Positions 47,699 to 55,282 of a DNA stretch of 64,000 nt are shown here, one piece after another. The DNA comes from Mycobacteriales bacterium (GTDB lineage: Bacteria > Actinomycetota > Actinomycetes > DATLTS01). A program made the translations under genes and the position numbers. Below the pieces are notes generated by a model. It was not told where the DNA came from, ran no database searches, and worked only from the letters and a program-made list of their open reading frames with translations. Position 1 is the stretch's first letter; the number at the start of each line of letters is the position of its first letter. The stretch covers positions 65,070-129,069 of the forward strand of contig DATLTS010000041.1 of the NCBI GenBank assembly GCA_035533475.1, written 5' to 3'.

Positions 47699-48013
47699 TC
47701 AGGCAGTCTTCGTCCGATCGCGGCTGCCGAAGCTCATCGAGAACCCGAGGCCGCCGACGAGCACGCGAAGGAACTCGCCGACGCCGATGAGCACGATGCC
47801 GCTCGCGACCGGGTTCATCCATGCCTCGCGCAAGTGCTGGCCGAAGACGGTGAACACCGAGTAGTTCAACGCCCAGCACACAGCCATGGCGACGAGAACC
47901 GAGCCGGTACGGCGGAGCGAGCTCGGAATCTTGACCGGAGATAGCTCGTCGACCACCTCGCCGACGACAGCTAGCGCGAGCGCGAGGCCCAGCAAGACGA
48001 CGAAGGGGTACAT
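47699..48013 (-). CDS. Small three-helix membrane protein
   Basis: Unrecognised protein of 104 residues. The ATG at 48013 has AAAGGA eight bases upstream. Three hydrophobic segments are visible (about 3-20, 38-56 and 68-86), with a C-terminal SFGSRDRTKTA. It is divergent from the ECF sigma gene 130 bp away across a perfect 14-bp palindrome, so it may be a target of that sigma factor or of its regulator. Function unknown. Confidence 0.7.
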   Translation of the reverse strand: MYPFVVLLGLALALAVVGEVVDELSPVKIPSSLRRTGSVLVAMAVCWALNYSVFTVFGQHLREAWMNPVASGIVLIGVGEFLRVLVGGLGFSMSFGSRDRTKTA

Positions 48014-48099
48014 GGGATGTTCCTTTCGTGAACACCGGTTCCGGTGCGGGGGCGACGCGGCGCGCCGCTCACCCTGGTTGGACTCGTTCGGCGACCATT

Positions 48100-48113
48100 G
48101 GTTACCGGTAACC
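48100..48113. promoter_or_regulatory. 14-bp perfect palindrome between membrane gene and ECF sigma gene
   Basis: GGTTACCGGTAACC is a full palindrome in the 130-bp divergent region (48014-48143), 30 bp before the sigma ATG. The symmetry suits a dimeric regulator. No clear ECF -35/-10 pair was recognised on either strand. Confidence 0.45.
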
Positions 48114-48143
48114 CCTGCGGATTCGCGGGGTCCAAGGAGTCGG

Positions 48144-48743
48144 ATGGACGTCGACGCCGCCATGGTGCGTGCCTGCCAGCGGGGCGAGCCCGGGGCGCTG
48201 GACGCGCTGATCCGGGCCACCTATGCCCAGGTGTACCGCTTGTGTCAGCGGATGCTGGCCGACCCCGAGGAGGCCGCGGATGCGACCCAGGAAGTGTTCA
48301 TCCGGGTCACCCGGTCGGTACTCGGCTTCCGTGGCGAGTCGGCGTTCGGCACCTGGCTGCACCGGGTGACGGTCAACGTGTGCCTGACGGCGCTGCACCG
48401 ACGTACCAGGGCGCGATCCACCGGGGTCGTGGCTGGCCGTCAGCCGTTCGCCGTTCCCGGCGACCTCACGGCGGAACGGCTGGCCGCCCAGAACCCGAAC
48501 CCTGCCGACCAGGCGATCCGCGCCGAGCTGGCCCGTCGGGCGGAACGCGCCGTAGCGACGCTGCCCGAGGACGCGCGAACCGTGGTCGTCCTGCGTGACC
48601 TCGAGGGACTGTCGACGAAGGAAGTGGCCGACCTGCTCGGGGTGAGCGAATCCGTGGTCAAGGTTCGGCTGTGTCGCGCGCACGCCAGACTGCGCCGCGA
48701 CCTCGCGGACGGTCCGCCGGGCCGTCTGGCGGGCGACGCGTGA
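48144..48743 (+). CDS. ECF-family RNA polymerase sigma factor
   Basis: 199-residue extracytoplasmic-function sigma. The ATG follows AAGGAG at 48134-48139; a longer open frame exists but crosses the divergent promoter. Region 2 reads LIRATYAQVYRLCQRMLADPEEAADATQEVFIRV and GESAFGTWLHRVTVNVCL; region 4 reads ATLPEDARTVVVLRDLEGLSTKEVADLLGVSESVVKVRL. It ends TGATG with the anti-sigma gene, so the pair is made in fixed ratio. The stress it answers cannot be read from the sequence. Confidence 0.9.
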   Translation: MDVDAAMVRACQRGEPGALDALIRATYAQVYRLCQRMLADPEEAADATQEVFIRVTRSVLGFRGESAFGTWLHRVTVNVCLTALHRRTRARSTGVVAGRQPFAVPGDLTAERLAAQNPNPADQAIRAELARRAERAVATLPEDARTVVVLRDLEGLSTKEVADLLGVSESVVKVRLCRAHARLRRDLADGPPGRLAGDA

Positions 48744-49156
48744 TGACGCCGAAATTCTGCCGCGAAGTTCAGGCACAACTGCCCGCGCTGGCCGGCGGGG
48801 AGCTTTCCGGCTGGAGCGACCGGACGGTGCGGGCGCATCTGCGGCGCTGCCCGGAGTGTGCCGGGCAGTGGGCCGATCAGCAGCAGCTCGGCACCGGTCT
48901 CAGCGCGCTGCGGGCGCACCCACCCGAGCCCCCAGCGCAGCTGCTCGACACCCTGCTCGATCAGGCCCGGGAGCCCGGCCTGAGGGCCCGCGCAGCGGTC
49001 CCTGCCCGCGGCGCCCTGAGCGGCGCGCGCCCAGAACTGTCGGTCGCGTTTCTCACGGTCGGGGCGCTGGCTTCGACCGCGCTGGGTTGGGCGGCCTGGC
49101 AGGGCGGACGGTCCGCCTGGCGGCACGGTGCCCGGCTGGCGACCCGACGTCGCTAA
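48743..49156 (+). CDS. Zinc-finger (ZAS) membrane anti-sigma factor
   Basis: Partner of the upstream ECF sigma, 137 residues. The N-terminus has the zinc anti-sigma pattern FCREVQ...HLRRCPEC (His-x3-Cys-x2-Cys), suggesting possible redox sensing as in RsrA-type proteins. One membrane segment (about 108-128, VAFLTVGALASTALGWAAW) is followed by a short basic tail, so almost nothing is exposed outside. Confidence 0.85.
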   Translation: MTPKFCREVQAQLPALAGGELSGWSDRTVRAHLRRCPECAGQWADQQQLGTGLSALRAHPPEPPAQLLDTLLDQAREPGLRARAAVPARGALSGARPELSVAFLTVGALASTALGWAAWQGGRSAWRHGARLATRRR

Positions 49157-49187
49157 TGGCCCGGCCCCGGCCAGTAGCCTCGCGCCC

Positions 49188-50288
49188 ATGACCCTCCCCG
49201 TTCTGCGCCTCGCCGGAGTGCCCCTCCCGCTGGTCGGGCCGGCCCGGATCTACGTCTGCGGAATCACGCCCTACGACGTCACGCACCTAGGCCATGCTTC
49301 GACGTTCGTCTGGGCCGACGTGCTGGCTCGGATCCTGCGCGGTGGCGGAGTCGAGACCGCGACCTGCCGAAACATCACCGACGTCGACGACGTTCTCGAC
49401 GCGGCGGCTCACCGAGCGGGCGCGTACGTCGACCGGTTCGCCGCCGTGCAGCAGTTCCGCTTCGACCAGGACATGACCGCCCTGGGCGTACGCCGGCCCG
49501 AGCACGAGCCGCGTGCGCGCGGCCACATCGGCCAGGTGATCCGACTGGCCGGCATCCTGCTCGACGGGGGGCATGCCTACCGGCGCGGCGGCTCGGTCTT
49601 CCTCCCCGGCGAGGCCGTGGCCCGGCGAGCCGGACTCGACCAGGGGAGGGCCGGGGCGCTCGTTGAAGAGTTTGGTGGTCATCACGAGGCTGCCGAGAAC
49701 GCACTCGACGCCGTGGTGTGGCAGTCCTCTTCCGGCGACGAGCCAGCCTGGGACAGCCCGTGGGGACGCGGCCGGCCGGGTTGGCATGCCGAATGCGCCG
49801 CTATGGCGCTCGCGACTTTCGGCTCCTCCGTCGACGTACACGCCGGCGGGCGGGATCTTGCGTTCCCGCACCATGCCTTCGAAGCCGCGATGGCCGAGGC
49901 CGCGACCGGCGTCGTCCCGTTCGCGCGCGGATGGCTCCATGTCGGGGCCGTGCGCAAGGACGGCCGGAAGATGGCGAAGTCCGTCGGGAATCTCGTGCTC
50001 GTCGGTGACCTGCTGGCGTCCTACCCAGCGCCCGCCGTACGGCTGCTCATCCTCGACCGACCGTGGGCTTCGGACTGGGACTTCGAGCCGGCCGCGGTCG
50101 ACGCGGCCGCTGGCAAATTGCAAGATGTGTACGCGGCGGCTGCCCGCAGTTCCGGACCGACGTCGGCCGTGCCCGAGGTGGAGCGAGCGCTCCTCGACGA
50201 ACTCGATGTGCCGCGAGCGCTCAGCATCGGCTTGGAGGCGGGCGGCGAGGCGGCCCGCCGACTATCCGCCATCCTCGGTTTGCTGTGA
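49188..50288 (+). CDS. MshC-like / CysRS-like cysteine ligase
   Basis: Class I aminoacyl-tRNA-synthetase fold of 366 residues that would activate cysteine. The first signature is IYVCGITPYDVTHLGHA, whose ITPYD form is typical of mycothiol ligase MshC rather than of CysRS (PTVYD). Others are NITDVDDVL, NALDAVVWQ, GRPGWHAECAAMAL, GRDLAFPHHAFE and KMAKSVGN (KMSKS variant). Zinc ligands Cys and His are present. It is shorter than usual MshC (about 410) and lacks the CysRS anticodon domain. ATG 49188 is seven bases after TAGCCT. It may be the mycothiol enzyme or a paralog for another cysteine conjugate. Confidence 0.7.
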   Translation: MTLPVLRLAGVPLPLVGPARIYVCGITPYDVTHLGHASTFVWADVLARILRGGGVETATCRNITDVDDVLDAAAHRAGAYVDRFAAVQQFRFDQDMTALGVRRPEHEPRARGHIGQVIRLAGILLDGGHAYRRGGSVFLPGEAVARRAGLDQGRAGALVEEFGGHHEAAENALDAVVWQSSSGDEPAWDSPWGRGRPGWHAECAAMALATFGSSVDVHAGGRDLAFPHHAFEAAMAEAATGVVPFARGWLHVGAVRKDGRKMAKSVGNLVLVGDLLASYPAPAVRLLILDRPWASDWDFEPAAVDAAAGKLQDVYAAAARSSGPTSAVPEVERALLDELDVPRALSIGLEAGGEAARRLSAILGLL

Positions 50289-50342
50289 GCACCGGGCCGC
50301 GTCCGCGGTCGCACCTTCCGCGTCCGGCGAGACACTGATCTG

Positions 50343-50828
50343 ATGCGGATGTCGGCCAAGGCGGAGTACGCCACCCGGGCGATGGCCGAGCTGGCCGTAC
50401 GCGACCCGGTAGGCCCGCCACTCAAGGCCGAGGAAATCGCCGCAGCTCAAGACATTCCCGCCAAATTTCTCCTCGGAATCCTCGGTGAGCTTCGGGCGGG
50501 CAACCTGGTGCGCAGCCGACGCGGGCCCGACGGCGGCTACCTTCTCGCGCGACCGGCGGAGACCATCACCCTGGCGGATGTGATCCGCTGCATCGACGGG
50601 CCGCTGGCCAGCGTCCGCGATCTGAGCCTGTCCCTCATGCACTACACGGGGCCCGCCGAACCGCTCACGGATGTCTGGATGGCGTTGCGCTCGAGCATCC
50701 GGACCGTGCTCGAGGCCGTGACCCTCGCCGACCTCGCCGGCCGCCGCCTCCCGACACACGTGGCGGCACTCGCCGGTCAGTACCGCCGGGAAGAGCTGGA
50801 CCGGCACCCGCCAGCTCGGGAGGTCTGA
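50343..50828 (+). CDS. Rrf2-family transcription regulator
   Basis: Winged-helix regulator of 161 residues, starting [17 protein letters not shown], with [26 protein letters not shown] as the family wing and linker. The three-Cys cluster loop of IscR/NsrR is missing: only Cys83 is present, so it probably does not bind a standard all-Cys iron-sulfur cluster. An RsrR-like mixed-ligand cluster or no cofactor remain possible. ATG 50343 follows GACACT by six bases. Confidence 0.83.
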   Translation: MRMSAKAEYATRAMAELAVRDPVGPPLKAEEIAAAQDIPAKFLLGILGELRAGNLVRSRRGPDGGYLLARPAETITLADVIRCIDGPLASVRDLSLSLMHYTGPAEPLTDVWMALRSSIRTVLEAVTLADLAGRRLPTHVAALAGQYRREELDRHPPAREV

Positions 50829-50836
50829 CTCCGGCG

Positions 50837-51481
50837 ATGCTCGACTCCGAGCGCGCTCGCCTCGCCGATGCCGGCCGCGAACTGGCCGCCGAGCGGCTCG
50901 TCCTGGGCACGGCCGGCAACCTCAGCGCCCGGGTTGGAGGTCACCTGCTGGTGAGCCCGACCGGCGTCCGACTCGGCGACCTTAGGGCCGAAGACGTGGC
51001 CATCGTCAACCTCTCCGGACAGGTCCTGGACGGGCCTCGGCCGCCGACGTCCGAACTCGCCATGCACCTGGCGCTGTACGAGCGAGCGGACGTCGCCGCG
51101 GTTGTGCACACACATGCCCCGCTGGGAGTCGCCGTTTCGTGTGTCGTCGACGAGCTGCCCTGCCTGCACTACCAGATGCTGACGTTCGGTGGCCCGGTCC
51201 GGGTCGCCCCATACGCGACTTTCGGCAGCGCTGCGCTCGCCGAATCGGTGCGCGGCGCTATGCACGAACGCACCGCCGCGCTGATGGCCAACCACGGATC
51301 GGTCACCGTCGGACGCGACCTGCGGACGGCTCTCGAGCGGACGGTCCTCCTGGAATGGGCGTGCGCGGTCTACTGCCGCGCCTCGGCTCTCGGCCAGCCC
51401 AGATCACTGGGCCCGGACGAAATCGCGGCGGTCGCCGCTGCGGCCAAGGAGCTCGATTACCCCGGGCTGCTCGGGGACTAG
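50837..51481 (+). CDS. Class II aldolase/adducin family protein
   Basis: Zinc-dependent aldolase of the fuculose-phosphate type, 214 residues. Metal ligands are in VVHTHAPLGVAV (His-x-His) and ANHGSVTVGRDL (His), with the substrate phosphate loop GTAGNLSARVGGHLLVSPTG near the N-terminus. It begins 8 bp after the Rrf2 gene and is probably co-transcribed with it. The substrate is not specified by the sequence. Confidence 0.85.
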   Translation: MLDSERARLADAGRELAAERLVLGTAGNLSARVGGHLLVSPTGVRLGDLRAEDVAIVNLSGQVLDGPRPPTSELAMHLALYERADVAAVVHTHAPLGVAVSCVVDELPCLHYQMLTFGGPVRVAPYATFGSAALAESVRGAMHERTAALMANHGSVTVGRDLRTALERTVLLEWACAVYCRASALGQPRSLGPDEIAAVAAAAKELDYPGLLGD

Positions 51482-51544
51482 GCGCGCTCCACGCCAGCCG
51501 GGTCCACTCCCGTTCGAGTCGACGTCACGAAACAATATTTCTCG

Positions 51545-51574
51545 TTGGGCGGCGGGCGAATCCGGTCGTATATT
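51545..51574 (+). promoter_or_regulatory. Orphan promoter
   Basis: TTGGGC (51545-51550), 18 nt, TATATT (51569-51574). The -10 is among the best in the window. Transcription would begin near 51581, just before a GGGAGGTGG ribosome-site sequence. Confidence 0.5.
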
Positions 51575-51607
51575 GGCCGCACGCGAGAAGGGAGGTGGTC
51601 CGCTTAC

Positions 51608-51646
51608 ATGTGTTTACAACGGACTCGTGAGGTGACTGTCCGCTAG
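51608..51646 (+). CDS. Possible 12-codon leader-type ORF
   Basis: ATG to TAG encodes MCLQRTREVTVR. GGGAGG lies 11-16 nt upstream. In another frame a GTG at 51595 opens VVRLHVFTTDS and stops at 51630, overlapping it. Such short peptides with an early Cys codon can be attenuator leaders, but no gene follows on this strand, so the unit may be a relic or a small RNA. Confidence 0.3.
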   Translation: MCLQRTREVTVR

Positions 51647-51804
51647 TCGCCGACCCGTGATCTCGTGCGTCGGGTACGGCGCACGGCGAATTCCCGGCAG
51701 TCACCCGGCCCTCGAGCGTCGGTCTTAGTCCAACCGGCCCTGGCGATCCAGGAAATGCTCGGGGGCCGCTGCCTGCCGCGGGTCGCTCAGCGAAGCCGGG
51801 TCGC

Positions 51805-53112
51805 TCAGATCAGAGCAATCCAGGTCGCCGCGTCGGCAACACCGGTGACACCGAGGTGGGCACGCTGCTGGAATGCACGCACCGCGGCCACCGTCTGGGG
51901 GCCGTCGGAGCCGTCGACGGACAACCGGAAGCCGTGCGCCCGCAGACCAACCTGGAGTTGCTCGACTGTCGTTCCCTGCTCGCCCTGCCGGATCGGAAGC
52001 TTGAGCAGCGGGGCCGGGCGGAAGGCCGTCGGGAGCAACCCGTCCAGCCAGAGCGGCTCCTCACGGACAACCTGGCCGGTGTAGGGGGCATTGACGATGG
52101 TGTCGTGGCCGACGTAGAGCGCAACGTGGTAAATGGTCGTCGGTTGCACGAGATCGCTCGCATAGAAGACGAGGTCACCGGCCTGTAGCCGATTCAGCGG
52201 CACCGCGACACCGGCGCCGTACTGTGCACCGGCTACTCGGGGGACCGCGAGCCCGACCGACCGGTAGGAGGCATACACCAGGCCGGAGCAGTCATAGCCC
52301 TTCGGTCCCGTACCGCCCCACTGGTAGGGGTGGCCACGTTGGGCCAGGGCGAAGCGCATCGCGGCGGCGGCGATCGGGTCGGTGCTCGTCCCCGACGCCT
52401 TGGCGAGACCGCTCGTGAGCCGGATTACCTCGGAGCGCACCGCGGCCTGAGCGGGGCCGTCCTTTGGGGCGGCGTGGGCACCGGGCGATTGCACCTGAGC
52501 CGACGTCGGCTTGACCAAAGTTCCGGTCACCGCGCAGGCCGGGGTGTGCGCCAGCCTGAGGCCGAACCAGGTCAACGGGCCGACCGTTCCGGTGACGGGC
52601 TGGTGGAGGCGGCGTTGGGTCGCGACGAGGGCGGCTCGGGTCAAAGGTCCGAACCCGCCGTCGGGGGTGGTACCGATGGCGCGCTGGAGGACAGCCACCG
52701 CCGGCCCGACATCACCTTCGGTGAGCGTGGCGCAGGTGGCGCCGACACCGGTGCCAGCCGCTGGCTGGCCGCAGGCGGCCGTGGCCGTACCAAGCGGCAA
52801 GGCATGCCACGTCGCACCATCCACGACGCCGGTCACCGCCAGCCGATGAGCCCGTTGAAAACGCTCGACGGCACGGCGAGTCATCGGGCCGTAGTCTCCG
52901 TCGGCAGCAACCAGAACCGCCTTCTGGATGGTGGCCACCGCCGGACCGACGGCCCCCAAGGAAAGACTCGCGCAGATGGTGGTGACCGACCGGGCGGGAA
53001 CCGGGCCGGCCTGGGCTGCTGCGGTCAATGCGGCAGTCGGCACCAGGGCGGCGGCGGTGAGCGCCACGCCGAGCACACGCATGCCCGACGCCTGCCCGAT
53101 CGAGCTAGCCAC
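51805..53112 (-). CDS. Secreted NlpC/P60 peptidase with three peptidoglycan-binding domains
   Basis: Cell-wall endopeptidase, 435 residues. GTG 53112 has AGGAG eight bases upstream. A signal peptide (about 1-36) is followed by two PG_binding_1 repeats (about 45-105 and 125-188), a linker, the NlpC/P60 domain with YDCSGLVYAS (Cys275), IYHVALYVG (His329) and IVNAP (Asn341), then a third peptidoglycan-binding repeat (about 370-435, QGEQGTTVEQLQVGLRAHGF). The catalytic domain sandwiched between binding repeats is unusual. The 106 bp upstream (53113-53218) show no clear riboswitch. Confidence 0.92.
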   Translation of the reverse strand: MASSIGQASGMRVLGVALTAAALVPTAALTAAAQAGPVPARSVTTICASLSLGAVGPAVATIQKAVLVAADGDYGPMTRRAVERFQRAHRLAVTGVVDGATWHALPLGTATAACGQPAAGTGVGATCATLTEGDVGPAVAVLQRAIGTTPDGGFGPLTRAALVATQRRLHQPVTGTVGPLTWFGLRLAHTPACAVTGTLVKPTSAQVQSPGAHAAPKDGPAQAAVRSEVIRLTSGLAKASGTSTDPIAAAAMRFALAQRGHPYQWGGTGPKGYDCSGLVYASYRSVGLAVPRVAGAQYGAGVAVPLNRLQAGDLVFYASDLVQPTTIYHVALYVGHDTIVNAPYTGQVVREEPLWLDGLLPTAFRPAPLLKLPIRQGEQGTTVEQLQVGLRAHGFRLSVDGSDGPQTVAAVRAFQQRAHLGVTGVADAATWIALI

Positions 53113-53218
53113 GGAAAGGTCTCCTGATGGTTGTGGTGCCGCTGTTGCCCATGTGAAAGGTCGGCGCCGGACCCAGCCGACTTGACCGCCAGGGCGGAAA
53201 CCGGAGAAATCGACGGCG

Positions 53219-54091
53219 TCAAACGAGGCGAGGTCGAACGCTGCACACCGGCACGCGGTCGCCGACGCCAGCGAATCTCCGCAAGCGCGGCCGGCCGAAC
53301 TCCACCTGTTTCAGGTCGTCCGCGACCGCGTCGCGCAGATCGCCCGTCACCAGCACCTGTCCCGCATGCGCTAGCTCGGTGACCCGGGCCGCGACGTTGA
53401 CCACATGCCCCACCACGTCGTTGCGCTGCACAACCACGTCCCCGTGGTGCGCACCGGCGCGCACGCGCAACGACCCCGGACGTGCCGCCACCAACTCCAC
53501 GCCGGCGAGCACCGACGCGGAAGCTTCCGGGAACGTCATGAGCAGACCGTCGCCGAGGCGCTTCACGACCCGCCCGCCCCGGCTGCGGACAATGGGTCCG
53601 GCGCTTCGATAGTGCTCGACGAGGAGCCGGGCCGCCGCCTCATCGCCTTCAGTGGCGGTGAATCTGCTGAACCCTTCGATGTCGGTAAACATCACCGCCA
53701 GCCGACTCGTCGACGCGGCCGGATCCCGCTCCGCGTCCGACGAAGCGGACAGCACCTCCACGGCGGACAGCCCGAGAGCGGCAAGGGTGGACGGCCGCCG
53801 CTCGACCAGCCGCGCAAGTGACCGCTCCAGGACTTCGAATGGCGTCGCGCTCGTCATCGGGCCACTGCCCGGCTCGTCGACCCAGTCCCTTCGGAGCAAG
53901 CCCACATCCGTCATCCCGGCGAGCAATCCCGGGTCGGTGCGGCGGAGGAAGTCCACCAATCGCCCAGCCATGGCCGTGTGCACCGTTCCGACCACATGAC
54001 GGCCACCGGCGAGTCGCCTGGAGAGCGGGCGGAAGGGCCGCTCGGGTTGTTCCTCCACGTTGTGATGATGCCCGAGGCGGGGGATCATCAC
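53219..54091 (-). CDS. Class III nucleotidyl cyclase
   Basis: Soluble cyclase of 290 residues. The catalytic domain (about 125-285) has the metal-binding VMFTDIEGFSRFT, RSRGGRVVKRLGDGLLMTF with the second metal Asp, and VVGHVVNVAARVTELAH with the Asn/Arg transition-state pair. The N-terminal third has no recognised sensor domain or membrane segment. The ORF opens at ATG 54091 but ATG 53971 (MAGRLVDFLRR) may be the real start since preceding residues look random. Adenylate cyclase is likelier than guanylate cyclase from the Lys in KRLGD, as inference. Confidence 0.85.
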   Translation of the reverse strand: MMIPRLGHHHNVEEQPERPFRPLSRRLAGGRHVVGTVHTAMAGRLVDFLRRTDPGLLAGMTDVGLLRRDWVDEPGSGPMTSATPFEVLERSLARLVERRPSTLAALGLSAVEVLSASSDAERDPAASTSRLAVMFTDIEGFSRFTATEGDEAAARLLVEHYRSAGPIVRSRGGRVVKRLGDGLLMTFPEASASVLAGVELVAARPGSLRVRAGAHHGDVVVQRNDVVGHVVNVAARVTELAHAGQVLVTGDLRDAVADDLKQVEFGRPRLRRFAGVGDRVPVCSVRPRLV

Positions 54092-54167
54092 AGACCCGGC
54101 TGCGATGATTCCCGGCGTTCGGGAGCCTTCTCAGTGGCGACGGCGTCCGAACGTGGAGGAGATCACG

Positions 54168-54788
54168 ATGCGCTTGACGTTGCACACCTTCCTCACCCTG
54201 GACGGCGTCATGCAGGCGCCAGGCGGACCGAACGAGGACCGGGACGGTCAGTTCGAACACGGGGGTTGGTCGTTCCCGTACGGCGACCCGGACTTTGGCC
54301 GAGCCATGACCGGTTGGTTCGCCAACGCCGATGCGTTCCTCCTCGGCCGCAGGACCTACCAGATATTCAGCGCTCACTGGCCACTGGTAACCGACCCTGA
54401 GGACCCGATTGCGAGCAGGCTGAATTCGCGGCCGAAGTTCATCGCCTCGACGACCCTCGGAGCCGTCGACTGGCCCGGCGCCACGCTGCTCGACAACGAC
54501 ATCGTCGCCGAGGTCGCCGACCTCAAGCAGCAGCCCGGGAACGAGCTTCAGGTGCATGGCAGCGGAGGACTCGCGCAGACCCTGATCGAGCAGGATCTAA
54601 TCGACGAGTACCGTCTCCTGATCTTCCCGGTCCGCCTCGGATCCGGCAAGAGACTCTTTCGGGAAGGCGCAAGAGCGGCGGCGCTCCGGCTGACATCCAC
54701 CACGACGACGAGCATGGGCGTGATCATCAGCACATACCAGCCGGCCGGGAGCGCCCAGTACGGCTCGTACGAGAACAGCGCATCCTGA
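54168..54788 (+). CDS. RibD C-terminal-like dihydrofolate reductase family protein
   Basis: Reductase-fold protein of 206 residues. ATG 54168 has GGAGGAG seven bases upstream. Family marks are TLHTFLTLDGVMQAPGG, FANADAFLLGRRTYQIFSAHWP, KFIASTT, ELQVHGSGGLAQTLIEQDLIDEY and FPVRLGSGKRLF. It is divergent from the cyclase. Substrate unknown; such genes are common accessory genes and are not evidence of folate synthesis. Confidence 0.85.
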   Translation: MRLTLHTFLTLDGVMQAPGGPNEDRDGQFEHGGWSFPYGDPDFGRAMTGWFANADAFLLGRRTYQIFSAHWPLVTDPEDPIASRLNSRPKFIASTTLGAVDWPGATLLDNDIVAEVADLKQQPGNELQVHGSGGLAQTLIEQDLIDEYRLLIFPVRLGSGKRLFREGARAAALRLTSTTTTSMGVIISTYQPAGSAQYGSYENSAS

Positions 54789-54822
54789 GCTCCGGTGAGA
54801 CGCGGCGGATACCGTCACGGGC

Positions 54823-55212
54823 GTGACCTTCGGACTGGAACATCCAATGCTGCTTTACGACGGAGACTGCGCCTTTTGCACCGCGAGTGCCCGCCGGATC
54901 TCCGCCCGTTGGCGCGGGCCGGCCACGGCGGTGGCCTGGCAGCGGCTTGGCGGGGAGGGGCTGGCCCGCCTGGGGCTGACGGTGAGCGACGTGGAGCAAG
55001 CGGCCTGGTGGGTCCAGCCCGACGGATCGCGGAGTGCCGGCCATCTGGCGATCGCGCACGCGCTCATCGCCAGCGGCGGCTGGCGAGCCGCCATCGGCAG
55101 GCTCCTGGGCGCGAAGAAACTGCGCTGGGCGTTCGCTCCGGCCTATCGCGCGGTTGCCCGGCACAGACACCGCCTACCGGGCGCTACCGAAGCTTGTCGC
55201 CGGGACGGGTAA
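54823..55212 (+). CDS. DCC family thiol-disulfide oxidoreductase (DUF393)
   Basis: Small protein of 129 residues with the defining motif LLYDGDCAFCTASAR (Asp-x-Cys-x2-Cys near residue 13) and the later R-x-x-A-L-like AIAHALIASGGWR. No membrane segment is evident. The GTG start at 54823 follows the preceding gene by 34 bp, so both may be one transcript. Redox role is family knowledge only. Confidence 0.85.
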   Translation: MTFGLEHPMLLYDGDCAFCTASARRISARWRGPATAVAWQRLGGEGLARLGLTVSDVEQAAWWVQPDGSRSAGHLAIAHALIASGGWRAAIGRLLGAKKLRWAFAPAYRAVARHRHRLPGATEACRRDG

Positions 55213-55282
55213 ACCCCGCTCGCTTTCGCCCGCCCCCTCAACAGCCTCACCCTCCGACCGGGAAGTGTCAGATACTCCCTCC

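Larger units (their letters stand above)
51482..51804. other. 323-bp accessory intergenic region
   Basis: Between convergent aldolase and NlpC/P60 genes. It holds an AT-rich patch (51529-51545), a good promoter, a strong ribosome-binding site and a 12-codon ORF, all on the plus strand and with no gene downstream. A weak hairpin (CGTGCG at 51664-51669 with CGCACG at 51680-51685) follows the ORF. I see nothing definite in 51690-51804. Confidence 0.5.

Noticed and set aside
53113-53218. Possible c-di-AMP (ydaO-type) riboswitch before the NlpC/P60 gene, since disA is present
   Set aside because: The gap is only 106 bp and I could not find the conserved core or its helices by eye. A covariance-model search would settle it.
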